Notes: generated by a model not told the origin, from the letters alone. Positions 45,069 to 60,000 are shown, counted from the first letter of the stretch. The stretch is 64,000 nt of DNA from Rhynchonema sp. JSB1_4 (GCA_030248065.1 JASAMV010002757.1:1-64000); one strand, 5' to 3'. Program-made: numbers and translations.

Positions 45069-48000
45069 GTTAGTTTGGTTTTTGATTTTTTTGCTATTTT
45101 ATTTGTTCACAAGTTTTTGTTGAAAGAAAGATCGCTGCCCTTTACAAGCGACACGTGTAACGCATTTCTTGGTCTATTTCCCGATCGGTCGCATTATAAT
45201 TTTTCACCCTGGTCAGAACGCAATCATATTTTACACTGGTCAAAATGCCTTGCAGCATGCCGGCAGCACCCTGCACTCAGATGGCCCCCATCAGTTGGAC
45301 ATGCGTCTGCTGTTATTGGACAAACTACACACAAGTGAAACATCAGCCGACCAGGTGCTATTTGATGGAGACGAGGATTGTGGATCTGCCATTACCGCTA
45401 GTGACATTGTGTGTCAAATGCTGGGCTGCTCGGATGATGATAATCAGGTGCGTGCGTGGCGCAGTGGTTTCGGTAATACGTCTAGCCAAAGGGTGGGGTT
45501 CGAGTCCGACCTAGGTATGACAAAACGGGATTGGGCCAGAAACTTCAAATTTTTGGCATGCCCCCGCATGAATATTTCATGGGGTTAATTCGTCCGTCGG
45601 CAAAATTTTGTCAGTCATGCATGTATTATTACGAACACTAACACGAAACACGAACATGTTTTTCGTCAAAGTTTGCCCCGTACAAGTTTAATAGAACCAC
45701 ATTTTAGCTATTTTTAGTCTGGTGATAAAAAAAACAGTGAGCCAACACAAATAAAGTGCTTGGGCGCGTTTTCGAACGGTAACTTGTGTGGAAATGCGTT
45801 ATCGAACAAGTTTTCCGTGTGACAGGGCAAAGCCTGAGTAGACAGCTTTGTCGGTCGTAAAATGTTCATAAAAAATTGTGCTGAGTTGTTTTTAACTTTG
45901 TCACTCTCGTTTTTTCAATTTTGTTCGTTTGTTTGTCAGGTGTCAGTTTCAGATTAAAAAAATTATTAGCCCCTTTTTTCTTAGGCCTGGCTTCTCAACA
46001 CAAACCTCTTGATTGGCAGCTATTCTTGAAAGATAACTGCTTTTTTCCTCGCTGTTTTATCAGCCGCTAAAATTGGCACCCACAATATCGTTTTGACAAA
46101 ACGTTCATCAGATGGTTCCTCCATCCAAAAAAGAGTCACTGGCTGGCAGTTTCTAAACGGGGTAAACAAGATTTGGATAAGATCGGTGGTTTGGTCGAAA
46201 GCTCGGTGTGAAAAGCGCTCGGTGTAATCTGTGAGCAGATAAACGCGGAATGGCAAATTTCTGCATTCCGCATTCCGCGTTTATCTGCTTACCTTTGCGG
46301 AATGGTGCGTGCTTGGGTGACGATGACAACTTCCAGCGTGCTGACCTCAAAATGTAGCGTGTTAACGCAAACAGCAACTGAAATGCTTGACCAAAAGCAT
46401 AAATATACCTGCAGAAATTCAAAATTCCGCAAAGGTGAGCAGATAAACGCGGAATGCGGAATGCAGAAATTTGCCATTCCGCGTTCGTCTGCTCACAGCC
46501 TAAACACGAACTATTCGCACGTTCATAGAGGGCCAACGTGTTTCATGTTTACACCGACCTTCACACCAACTCTTATTTACACCGTTTCTGTAATTCCACC
46601 CACTATAACGAGGGTTGACTGTCTTCCATTTTTCAGGACGCATCGCAGCCCGAGGAGCCCGACAACCCGACGGCCGCGAGAATGAGCCTGTTGAGCGAAC
46701 TATTCCACGAACGTTGCAGTCTGTTGTATCACGATATTCTTGACTTTCTGCAAGAAGACGCGCACAGCACCACCACGGCCTACGAGACACAGACCGACAG
46801 TGATACGGTGGGTTACGGTATTGCGGGTTACGGTGGTGGATGGGTAACTGTATCGGTGGTTCTGTACATGGAAATCAGAAAGTCAAATATTACGTACACT
46901 TGTAAAGCTCGTCCGCAATGGTGGTTTAGGTTTGGGGTAGCTCTAATGACCTTAGGCACATCCTTAGGTTAAGCCCAAGTGGCAGCCTAACCCTCACTGG
47001 TAAGTCCAAGCCTAAGCCGACCCGTGCAGCGCACCTATAAAGCGTGTGGGGATGCCTGTTTCGATCCGAAGCCTATAATACAGCGACCTCCTGGGCCTCA
47101 TCCGCAATAAACGAACAGCCACAGGCTAGCCACAAAAGGGGAAGCACCTCAAAAATATGTACTGCATAACATTTCCAATAGTCAGATTGTTTGGAGTTGC
47201 ATTCCTGAATCAGGGAAACCAGTTTTTCATATTTTTTATGCTGCCTTCCTTGACCAAGTCAAGATATCAATCAGTTGTGCACCCGAGTAGCCGTTGCTGA
47301 GCTTTTTAGCAAACATCTCACTGCTAAAAACCGGACACGGTATAATTTCAATCCCGTAATGGGCGAAAAATGTGTTCTCAACGCGGGATTTTAAAGTCGC
47401 AGCCTTGCCGTTGCATCCAAATCTTGAAAGCAAACAGTTTGAGCTGCACGAAATTTGTTTTATGTAGTTTTGTGCTCTCAGTTAAATAGTCCCCGTTATG
47501 GTATATTGTCTGAGTCTGGAGAGGCATTAGTTAGTTTGAAGGCAATATTTGTTAGAAACCATAACCCCCTAACATGCCTGCCCCGGGCGACCTCCATTCC
47601 AAGCCACCTGGTCCTAAGAAAATTTTTCTATTTTCTGTTTTTTTTTTTTTTATATCATCCGAAACCCACCCATGCGAAATTTTTCTCTTCGTCCGTTTCC
47701 ATGCGGGGCGGTACATGATGTAACCGCTTTGTGCTCCACGACACGGGATTTTAATTGCCGAGCCAAACCATAATTCCTGAACAGAACCCTAAGATTTAGC
47801 CTGAAACTAAATAAACAATGCCTAAAGTTACGCCTGAGACCCAGCCGGAAGCCTAAGTATGGAGCCTAAACCTAAAATGTCTTCAACTGCAGGCCTCCTC
47901 TTCCTTCACCCCGCGTCACCACATCATGTCCGCATTGTCCGCGCGTCACGAGCGTCTATTGGGTCAGGCGCACACTCTGCAAACACTCGCACCCGAACTG

Positions 48001-51000
48001 TATTCTGACATCGACTATCGATTGCAATTGCTCAACACAATCATACAACAGGTGAAACATCACCAGGATGGACAGGACTCCGCTGTGGAGGGAGAGAATA
48101 CGGCGGCTGGAGCAAGTGCACAAGAGGATAATGGTTGGTGGAATGGGCTCGTTGATTTGGACAAGGTTGAGTGGCGTAATTCTAGCTTGGGGAGCCTAGC
48201 TCTAATTTGAAAGCCTGAGCGGGTCCTTGGAATATGCTTACCTTCCTAGCCAGCACTGGAACAGACTCGGTCAAGCGACAAGCTTGAAGAAATTTGACAT
48301 TTCGATCCCCCAGGGCCATAAATGGTCGGTCGTATTGGCTGACTGTATAGTCATCAACGAAAATCGTCAACTCTTTGGCAAGGCAGCCAGACCAACTGCA
48401 TAGCAGCCCACAATTAGCAGAAATGTATATAATAAATTCAAACTACACCAACATGAGCTCGATTTCGCAGCTGGCAGAAGAACAGTGAAACATTCTGACG
48501 TGGCTGCTGATCTGGGAAATGTTACACGTTGAAGAATGCAAAATGGATCATGAGGATTTTCTCTTTCTATTCGTTTTGAATACACACCACGTTCGAAATC
48601 GGGCACGTGTTGGTGTAGTTTGCCTTTGCTTGACATTCGGCTGCATTGACAAGCAGCGTTGACAATGTCCGTTGACCACATGAATATAAGCCGGCATCTT
48701 CCAACAAACCAGCACACACGCCCCCAAGTGATCGTCAGTGCGATGATGCTTCCCATGTTTATGCGTGCTGGTGCATGACACAATTACAGCGCTGTTCAAA
48801 TGCCAAAATCAAAATTGTTTCCCAATAACCACACCCTAATGCCAATGAAGAGCAAAACGACGACCCTGGCGCCTCGGTCTGTCTGCGAAAGCAGGGCGAA
48901 ACAGACCAACATCACTGCTCTCAGCACATTGTGACTTCACGATGTGCGCTGCTTGTAGTGGCTCTCTGCCCTCGCTATGCACAGATGTGAAACTCTGTTT
49001 ATGAGTTTGCACGCAGTGATGTTACAGCACCAGCAATAAGATCTGCTGGTGGGGCTTCTTGGAGGCAAATTTGCCAGAGGCGTTCGCACCGACGAGCCCT
49101 GGCGCTTCGGTCTGTCTGCGAAAGCACGGCGAAACAGACCAACATTACTGCACTCAATCGCTGTCAAATATCAACATTCCAATCTGATGTTTCACGCTCA
49201 CAATAAATGCAGGTGCCAACGGTTCGACGATCAACGACTTGCGCTACTGGCTGTCGTGCATAGATGTCCAGCTGGCTGATGTGGAAGGACACGATATGCA
49301 ATGCGTGGAGGATGACTTGTTGATGCAGTTGAAGGACACACAACAGGTATGGGATTGACTGCATTGTTTGGCTTAGGCTAATGCTGTCAACGCACCTGGT
49401 TTGCCATGCAACATGCATTCATTCTTATGCACTCATTCACACAACAGCCGCATTAGAGTAACCCATTAGGGTCACCAAGTCACAGCTGTGGAGCCTCAAT
49501 TCTGCGGAATGCCTTTACTCCTTTGGACGATTTGCTCTTCCCGTGAACGGGAAAATGTTCATATCATGCGAATTGTCAATGTTCGTGCGGTACTTTCTAA
49601 AAGTTTTCGTCACTTTTTTTTTGTTTTCACTGTTCTGTCCCAGCACCCAAACTCTTGACGCGCGTATAACAAACTACACAAGTCGTTTTTCCTTCCCGAA
49701 AAATCGGCGAAAACAAAGTTGTGAAAGAGAGACTTCTACTGAATCTGCTAAGTTTCACACTGTGTCACGTCACCAAGCCTTCCTTGATAGCAAAATGCCC
49801 TTCACCCCTACCCAATGGGCTGGGGTAGTCCACGAGAGTCCATGAAATTAATTTCGCGTTTTTCATGAAAATGTGGTTAACGTCAAGGCCACTTTCAATA
49901 TTTCATTGAACACATTTCGCGTTTGGGCACTCACCTCTCTCTATTGTCGTGATGTCATCCTTGGTGATCTGACAAAGACCACATTGAGTAGCATGAGACA
50001 AGTTAATCTGTTCCGGTTCCAATGGATCCATCAGACAGAACCGGAACCGAGACCGAGAACTTGGATATCCTGGAGGAGAAAACGTCGGTGATAATTCTGC
50101 CAAGCCCCGGCGTCCGAAAATGACCTTCAGTAACTCAATTCAACCGGTCTATCTACGTGACCGCGCGCAATGCGCGAAAATTTCTCTATTTTGCGACCTC
50201 GAGAGCAAATTTCCACAGTATTCATTCTGATATGCATTATTTATTCACTTTTCACTTTGTGTTTGTGCAAGCCATCAAAACCACACCCTTCTTTGACTTG
50301 TTCAAGAGTGACCAAACCAAACTCTTGCACTGTATTCTTATTTTGAGTTTGTTTGCTCTGCTGGGCCAGGAAAGTTGATGTGCATAAGTTTCAATGTTGA
50401 GATGGTCTGCGATAAATTTTACTTTGTGAATGAAGGTAAAACTGATTATTATGGCGGATAACGCTTCATTTTACCTTAGTCTAATATTTTATGCAATTTG
50501 CGACCCAACAACTGAATTTCCATTTCAAACTGACCGGTGTCACAACTGGAGTTTGGCTTTACCTTTGTAACCAATTTGTCTTTTTGTTGACAAAACCATC
50601 CTGTTATGCTTGCATGTTTATGATTTCATCCACATGGAACAAAAAAATTTAATATAATGTTGACTTTATATATTTCTTTCTTGTCGCATATTTATGCGAA
50701 AATCGCGTGGCTTTGGATGCGAAACTATTTCAAACGTTCTTGGAGTTGAAAGGTTTCAGGCCTTCGGCTGTGTTTAGATGAACTTTTTAGACGGGCAGAT
50801 AAACTGGGCTAGGGCTTTGGCATCTACAGGCTGAATTTTCTGATATAAAATCCTGATAGTTTTTTGCAAGCTTTGCCCCTTGCGCGAAGACCAATTGAAT
50901 CGCAATATCTCGGGTGAAAATTGGAAAATCGTGGTTTTCTGTATTTTTGTTCACCAGAAGATTTTTTGATCATTTATTTACAATTGGTTCCACGCATTCC

Positions 51001-54000
51001 TGGGTTTTTCCGAAAGAGTTTCCACCATGCAGCGCCAAAAAATTAATTTACCAATATGTGTAGCGGTCAGAAACGAAAAAATAGTCTCATGTTTGTTATT
51101 CGAAGAAAGTGAAATTAATTTCCTCGTTCCCCCAAACTCGAATAATTTGCCCAACCTGTCGCTTCTAATTCAATTACCGCAGTAAATTTAGATCTAGCTC
51201 TTATTATCAGTGGGTACAGTAGATGTATTACGATGCAAACTTCAGATTTTGAACCCATCAAATTGAACACCATCTTTGATTTCTTCTCATTTCAACATTA
51301 TGTCTCCATGTCAGTTTTGATTTGTGTCTTTCACGTCTGCATTTGTGGTTCTGTTACGGTTTGCGCTGCTTTTTGTTTAATTTCTCTCCACATGAATCAA
51401 AATTGAGATTTTTTCCGATTTTTTTTACTTATTCGTCTGAAAATATGTTTGTTTTGCGAATTTTCCACACTTTCAGTCTTGTAGACCAAAACTAAGTCCA
51501 AATGAAAGTTGAAACGCACAGTTCTGATGAGTCCAGCAAAGCGCGACCTTTTATTGCACATTTCGGCCCTTTTGAACTGTGAAAACTTTTATCAAAATTA
51601 TGAAATTTCCCTCTGTTGACCTAATTTTATTGGAATCTCCGTTTCGTGGGGGCAGTCCGACCTTATAAAGCAAATAAACGAATTGTTGGGAATTATTGGG
51701 TGTTCTTCAAATTTATCCACTTTCGACGCATGGAGACACCTGTGTAGACACAGGTGTCTCCATGTACCCAACTATTGAAACATCGCTTTGTAAATGGATT
51801 ACATATGTGTTTACACGTTTTACGCGCATCTGAAAATCGATTTGTCTGCGATAATATATAATACGGGCGTAAAATCTGTCCATTGTCAGATTTTGATAAT
51901 GAGTCTCGCTACAATTTGTGGGTGCCGCTAGTTTGTACGGCTGCCCTCAAAGCCATTAGAACATGACAATTACCCAATTTACAGTCGTTGTGTACTTTTC
52001 AGTCTGCTGGCCCGTGTTGCAACTGCAACAACATGCAATGTTTGTGTTACCAGCAATGTCCATTTGGTCACTTTGCGAGCGTAGACACCTTTCTCTTCTT
52101 GGGCGCATTTTATACGTGTCCACACGTGTACCCCCTTGACACACACATGATACCGAAAAATATCTAATGTTGTCACAACTTTCCTTTTCCCATGAAAATA
52201 CAGACATGACACAACATCTTTTGTTGCAACACTTATTTAGGCCCGTTTTGAATACAAGGTTCCCTAATACGGTTTTTGCAACATGTCAACTTACACATTT
52301 TTTGGTCACCTTGTCCGTCCAAACCTTGTGAAAATGCTGGCGTTATTACACTTTTGTGGTGAGCGGGTTGTAAAGAAAAACTAATGTTATTAAGATTTTG
52401 ACTTTTTCCACAATTCAATTACCGCTGCGCAGCTATTTTATAACCTTGGTCTGTTACATCTAGTTTCGCAAATTTCCCTCACATTTTCTTTGCCGCTTGA
52501 ATAAGTTAGCCATCGCAAAATATTTTTAGGCATTTCATTTTCCAGCTCTGAGACCATTTTTATTTTTGTTTTTTTTCTCTGAAACTTGTGGAGGAACGCA
52601 TTGCCAAAAAGACGGCCAATTTAATTTCGCAATCGTCTTTCGAGGCAATTTTGTGCTTCCTCTGCTCCGCGCTTTCTTTGTTTGTCATTTTATCTGGCAC
52701 CTTTCTATTATTATTCATTGAGTTTTGTGCTGTAATTTCATAGGTGCCCCATGTCTGCTCAGTAGACAGTGGGTAGACGTGTGGAGACACTAGTGTAGAC
52801 ACATACACACTCACGGTACCCACCAAACGAAACACCAGCCAGCACACACGACTTCTGTTCAAATCTGTCACTCTTCATTATTATTTACGTCAACTTGACG
52901 TATAGCACAAAGATACGCTCGTTTCGCGTAAGAAAGTTCCCCCAAATGAATAGCCTAATGCTTCCCCATGCCTGAAAATGTATCAGATAACACCTTCCTC
53001 TGTGAGTGCTGCTAAAGCTTTTGTTCAGTTTTTGAGTCGGTTTATGCCCGCTTGTTTAGTTCTTAAGTACCTTGTTTCGGTTCAAGTAAGCATAGCGTGA
53101 CATCTAGAACCCCGGACCGGACGCAAAAGCAAAAAAGGTGGACACTTTTGAGAATTCTTGCCTAACTTTCAATCTGCTACTTTTTAGCATAAATTTTGAT
53201 GGAAAACGTACAAACAAGAGCACTAAGCTAAAAATTCGGAACTTTATAAAACCTGAACTTCATTTGTAAACCCGAGGTACATAATATTTCAAGTCTTACC
53301 CAACCAAAACGACAATAAACGGAGCAATTGTTACCGCGAGTTTATTACACGCGGCTACCGCACCGTATGTAGCAACACCAAAACTTTTGGCGCCACATGT
53401 CTGTCGTTGTGGGCAATTGCACTCGAAGAATTTATGTGCCAGAGTTCATATCTGGATAGGTGCATCCTGAGACCATTATAGATGTCCAAATTCATGCGTA
53501 CCATGCTTGTCTTCCACTTTCTGTCTCAGACCAACCTACTAAATACTATTTTGTTCAGTACCCATCATCTGGAACTGTTACCTCTTGGGTAACTTTTCTT
53601 CTCGCACTAAACGACATTTATTAGATAAGTTCTCGCGTTTGTACATATGTCCGAAGAGGCGGCACGTCAAGCCAGCCACGGGAGACTTGCGATGCGCCCC
53701 CAGGTTTGAGGTGCGCACCTTTGTCTACCTTGCCGAGACCCTTTTTGTAACAAAGCGATATGTTACCCGTCGGCCTGCAACTTGCAACGTTACATCATTG
53801 TAAAGCTGCAAGGTACTTTACTTTTGTTCGGCTGTTTGATGGTCGTAAATAATCGTGCGCCAAACAACCTTTGCTGGCCCGAGGGTCAGGGGTTAGAGCA
53901 AAGATTCTAGTTAGTTGGGTACACCCAGCTCTGTGTCTGCTCGGGAGACACGAAACCCCACTCACCACACCGAAAGAATCTAAAATAGAACCTTGTGTAA

Positions 54001-57000
54001 CTAACTTTTTGTGTAAAAAGCCTAAGCTTTACGAATGAAGCGACATTACCGACAGAAGCTCGAGTCCTGTTATCATGTTTCATTTCAATGTTTTTGAGCT
54101 TTACGTCTGGCGCTGATGTTTTTTTTCGCGTTTTGATAAATTAGTACTGCGGTTCTTTGTCCGTCATTTCTCTCAGATGGTTTGCGTTGATTTTTCTTGG
54201 CACTTGTCATAAATTTCCCGCGTGCTTCCGTAAGATGCACTGCCTCTACATTTTTGTTCAAATATTTTACACTTTTGGTGTAAAATATCAAAACTGGACC
54301 GCCATCTCAAGCCGGCAAGCAAATTGTCAGAAGCTTACGAACATACGTATCTTTCTAATTCACGCCAAAATATTATTTACACTCAGCCTGCAGCGCGGAA
54401 ACATTAAAAGATTCACCGTATCACCATGGACTGTTCATTTAGTGTTATCAAAGGGCGCATTGATCCCAAAAGTGTGATTTATGGCAAATCATCCTAATAA
54501 GCGGTTAGATCGAATCATTATTTCACCATACGTGTCTAATTTGTTGGGTTTCAAGTGTTCAAATAATCAGGCATTGTCGCTCATGGTGCCCGTAAACTGG
54601 CCATGTATGCCGACAAACGTGTTTCAGGGGGTACGCCAGACGCTGCACTATGATCTTGCAGGGTCATTTATGATAGATGGTACTGTTTTACCAGTGCACA
54701 TGCATGATAACCCCACGCTTGTTGGTATTATAGATTGCATTTGCACTCCCAGTTTAGTGTCCAAGATGATACAGTTTTTGTCAGCCTTACATCGGACCAC
54801 AAACCAGCAAGAGCCATGTTGGGGTCATTGCTTTTGGGCATGTAGTACTGGACTGAATTAGTTGCACTTCTTGGATTACCGCAAATAATGCATATGTATA
54901 TGTGTATAAGTACGCAGTGGTTGGAATATTTCTTGGGCCCATCTGTCTGCCCGGCAGGCAAGTCTACACACGCACCCCGTAGACTGCCCCAACAAATGAC
55001 CATGTATGGCTTGTTGCCTAATCCAACCTCAAGGTCATGGTTATGATACGTAACGGTGTTACCAATCTTGTTCGTTTACTTTGTGTATGACATTCGTATA
55101 ATAAATAACTTGCACATAGCCTGTCCCTGGGAGATAATTGATTGAAAACAAAACTTACCTACATAACGTGTCGTTTGTTTATGTTTACACGTTCCGCTTG
55201 TTTGGAATATCTATGTACAATCAGGTTCACCGACACCTTGCAACCGGCAGCGGGTCACGTTTGGTCTTAGGCTTAGGCTCACACTAAAGCACAGGAGTAC
55301 AGGTTTGGTCAGCTTGCACCTTAGAGGGCTGTCTCGCAGTGGCTGATCCAGCCTTTGGCCAAGGGAGAGGCCAAATCCAAAAAGTCATTTTTATCTAGTG
55401 CAGGTCTACTTTTGAAAAAGTCATTTTTATCTAGTGCTTGTTTAGAATTTCGCGCTTTTTACACCAAAATCACACATTCTTGGCACTTTTTGGCTCCTTT
55501 TTCCTTCTTCCTTCCAAAACGGTGCCCCTTCAGGGGCCACATGGACCAAAGGGGGCCATGGCCCCTGTGGCCCTCTGGATCCGCCCTTGCAGCCTCGACC
55601 TGTTTTTAATGCATGTACATAGGATACCTGGTGCACCAGGTTATCACGAGGCTTTAAAAAGCACCGCTCTGGCTGTGGCCAGATGTGTATAAATTAACTC
55701 GGAAGAGCAGCAACGTAAATGCGGACACATTTCAATTAATAATCAATAATTGTTCGCTGTGTTTTATTTCCAATCAATCAATATTAAGCAATCGATAGCC
55801 ACTCAAATTTGATCAGCTTGCTGCGAATAATGAGCGGTGCCCGTCTTTCATTCATGGTATTTGTCCAAGCATCTGTCACTAACCAGTTCCCTGTTTGGGC
55901 CGAGGTTCCGGTAATTGTCCCAGTACCAGTTCGGGACCTGAACCGTAATTTTCAATGGATAGAGCATATTGCGTGTTGCGGCAAAGTCAATAAAGACATC
56001 AGTATATACCTAATGTATGTAATGTGGATGCTTGGTGTTTGCTCATACGCTCTCAAATTACCAGAATGACCGCAGTCTTGTTCTAAATTTGGCCAGATCC
56101 CAATAGTATAAATGTTCGTGTTTATGTACATATATTTTGTGTGCATGCAAGCGCTCTTCCCAGCTTGCTCAGTTGTTCAAATATTCGATACAGTAATTTC
56201 ATGCCAGTATTTCTGTTACGTTTTCACGTTATTTGGAAAATCGACAGTTTTCTTTCTGGTTTGGTGACTTAATCTAGTGTACATCTGTTTTAGCAGATCT
56301 GCATCAAATGTTAACCCATTAAGCGACAACACCACACAGCCTCTCTCTGATTTGTGACCGTGAGGTCAATGCACCAATGCCCTAAATACCATAAATGTCT
56401 AGTCCTTCAAATTATGTGCAATTCCAATTTTCGCCCTCAATTTAGCCCCATATCTAGAGACAGCTTTGATTTAGAGTCGACCATAATTCCTAATAGCGCG
56501 CAGGTAATGGCAGTGCAACAGCTGCATGGGCGTCGCGTCGCGTCCATGTTCCGGTAATTAGGCGTGGGCAAAATTTGAATTTTGAATTTGTTGGGCACGG
56601 TTATTGGGCTGGGGCTGGAACCAGAAACACACCCACCAGACCTTAAAACGTGCTGCAGTATCGAATTTTGTTGTTTTTTATATTGCTGACTACATTATAA
56701 GGCGGGGCGGGCTTGAATAAATGGTCAAATTGATATCAATCGTAAATTACCGCTATATGTTGGTGTGTAATACGTACATCCAGGCGTCACGTCGATTTAT
56801 TACAAGGTCCAGTTTTTTTTTTATTTCAGTCCTTGATTGATTTATTATCTGAAATTCACTGATTTCGTTGTTGAATGCCGTAGTTTTTTAGAAGCTGTGA
56901 TTTTTTTTTATTTTGCTTCACGCAGCAAAAATCCATTGTACAGTTATTTGTTATTTTTCGCTTTTATTTTTTCTAGAGTTTCGATTCATGGTAAAAAACC

Positions 57001-60000
57001 AATTTTTTTGGTATTTTTGTCCATTTTTGCGTTTAAAAAATTGTCTGAAACTGCATAGCAGAATGCTCTGCGGTTTGTCCTTTACTTACGCTCAATTTTA
57101 CCTTAAGATTTCTGACTGATTCCCAAATGGCTAAATAACGCATAAGAGTGATGGATGTTTTTCTCAGCACACCAGAGCCATTATAAATTGCGGATAATGG
57201 GCCTCATACTTTTCGCACTTATAGTTTTTCGCCCCCAAGGTTATACCTTACCGCGCCACGCACGAAAAATTACTCGATGCCAAATATGGATAAAAATGTG
57301 GTAAACACTTGCGCGAAATATTGTTTTCTCGACCTCTTGAAGCATTTTCTGCACTTCATCATATCTTTTCTTAAGGCTCTTTTTCACGCACGGGATATCT
57401 AATCTCATAAATTATAAATCTTTTCTAAAATGACCATTAGGTTTACATCGATAAGTTGGTTGTATTTTCGAAATATTTTCGAGTATACTGCACTAAGCAG
57501 CGCGATTTTCAATATAGAAACTTGCGCAATTCTTTTGAGACTACCGCCAATTTCCCTTGCGTAATAAAAAGGTGGTTTGATAAAGTGCGCATCGTTTTGA
57601 ATTTACGATTAGGCAAATGCAGTCAGGCACCTTGTTCAGGGTATATGTATGTACCTTAAAATGCGGTATTATCTATGCCTTAAAGTGCGGCATTATCAAA
57701 AATGTGGCGGGGTCAAAATCAGAGAGCTGTCAAATCGAATGAAATGTATCACGTTTCAACCTCAATTTTCCAACAATGCCACCTTTGTATCCGCGTATTG
57801 TCAACTGGCTTGTTTAGAAATCAAATACGCGTTTATAGCCGCGTACTCAAACCAGATTTAAATGCTGCCCGTTTTTAAATTCAGGGACGTTTTGTCGGTT
57901 TCAGGGGTTTGATTGTCTCACCTTGTACATTTTCCGTACCCAATAATCAGAAAGGTCTCATTTCACCATAAAACTCGTTGTAGTAATACTATTTTACTAT
58001 ATCAATTATTCTATTTGTGGCCAGCATGGTTTCGGTCTGTAAAAATCAGCAAATTGGAGGTTCTGAAAAAAATCTCGAAATTATTACGCGCCCCATCAAA
58101 AATTAGGTGCTCGTGTTTGTTTGCGCAAGGCAGGGCCGGTCATCTGGAACTAACACGGTGATGTTAGACTCACACGCTGTTTTTTTGGAAACAAACCACA
58201 TGCTTTTTGTTGAACCGCTCGTTCCACAAAAATGTGAAATTCACTCTTATTTGTGAGACCAAGACAATGTTTGGTGACAAAATTGGTGGTACATACGTAT
58301 AAGACGATAATGCCTAGCTCACCTACAAACCAATGCGTGCGCCATGCAGCCATATATTCCCTGAGAAGTTTTCTGTGATTTTGAATCACACACATTCGCA
58401 GAAAGTGTGAAATTCGAAACCAAACACTTTCTTATTGTTTTGAACTTATAATGGTGTATTATTTGTGCCCAAGACAACGGTGTTATTCTGGCAGAGGCTG
58501 GTTTGTGCCAGCATGCCCGTAAAAAATGTCATTCGTATGCGTACCCATTGCATCGTGCGCACAGAAAACTGTAAAAAACATGCCTTTGGTGCAAACCACG
58601 CGGACAATCCATCGATCAAATTCGATGTCCGAAGAAGCGTGATACAAACCAAAAACAGATTTTTTCAATCTGTTGTTCCTCCAGCCATTCAGACACACGA
58701 ACAAAGCTGCATTCAATCAAAAATTGCCGGTTTTCCTCTGTTGGTTATGTTCCTTTTTTCGCATGACCGTTTCGTATTCCCGCATATATCTCGTCTGATT
58801 TTTCGAGGCCCGTTTTTTTAATCATGTTTGCATATCATATCAGCAAGTGCCATAAAATGCAAAATACACCTTTTTATCGTAAAATTTGCATGAAATATTT
58901 TTTCCTTAGCTGCTCCATCATGTGAAAAACCGGTATACTTATGATCCCACAAAGCTTATCATATCTGTACAATCACAATGCATTATTGGCCCATTGGGAA
59001 CTTTTTGTTAGCAAACATTCATAAGATCTGATCGTAAAATATGAATGAGCAAATAACAATAAAATTGTCAGTTTAGCCAATTTTTTGCATATGTTTTGGT
59101 CAAAAAGTCCTGGCTCCACTCTGACGTTTCAATATTGTGTAGATTAGATCTTGTCCATTGCAGTAGTTCTTTTATTTCTACTCCGTGTCAGTAAAAAAGT
59201 TGAATATAAATTATGGATCCGTCTAGACCGTTTTGTTCATTTCAAATCCCACGCTGCTATCGTATAAGGAACTAAATGTGCTTCATGCGTTGCCAACCCT
59301 AATTTTGCGAAATTAGCGCGACGCGACTATGTATTTGAACTTGCCAATTTGAAACTAATGAACCAGCAAGATGACGAGATAAGGTGCCTAAAAGTCCAAG
59401 CCTAACTTTGCAGTTGTGATAAATAGTTTGATGCTGTGAGACCCGATTCAGACTCAGAAAGTTTAGCTGCTTCACCATGATTGCGTTCCCACATTACTGT
59501 ACCTTGTATTTTACAACCAATTGTTTACTTAATTCCAGACAATCCAACGTCAAATTGAACGCGACGGAAAACGTCTGGTGTCCAAATCACAACCAAACAG
59601 TCGTGCCTGCAAACACAACAGACAACACACGCGTGCCCAACGTTGTCACGCTACACTGGTCAATCGGTAAGTGATGACCTTATTATGTCATAACTTTTTT
59701 TTGTTGTGAGCTTGTTTTTATTTTTTACCTTGGACCAGCGCAGTGTGTTTCAAATTTGGAGATGGATTGGATCTGCCGCGCAAAACTACATTTATAGTTT
59801 CGGAGTTTGTGGGGATCTTAGCAGAGGCCTTCTATTTTGACCAGCGTAAAAATGGATCACTGTCGAAATCGAAATGACTGATATCGGTAACATATACTAC
59901 CGGGGAATGCCAAAGGTCTCCTGGGGGCTTATTTGGGACACGCATTGGATTTGAGATCTTAAAATAAAAAAATCCGAAATAAGCCCCCAGGGGGTTCATT

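Larger units (their letters stand above)
49347..59538 (+). other. 10.2-kb intron of the spectrin-like gene
   Basis: The boundaries are gtatgg at 49347 and aattccag at 59538. The interior is AT-rich and, unlike the other introns, has few recognisable repeats: the family B element at 55337, a motif copy at 55628 and the hairpin at 51726. No nested gene was supported on either strand, though undetected small exons are possible. Confidence 0.5.

Noticed and set aside
53870..53935. GGGTCAGGGGTTAGAGC as a tRNA B box
   Set aside because: No matching A box and no cloverleaf stems were found.
54481..54861. Plus-strand open frame of 126 codons starting MANHPNKRLDR
   Set aside because: Its composition is unremarkable, with no domain pattern, and it lies inside the large intron without an exon chain. 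I treat it as chance.
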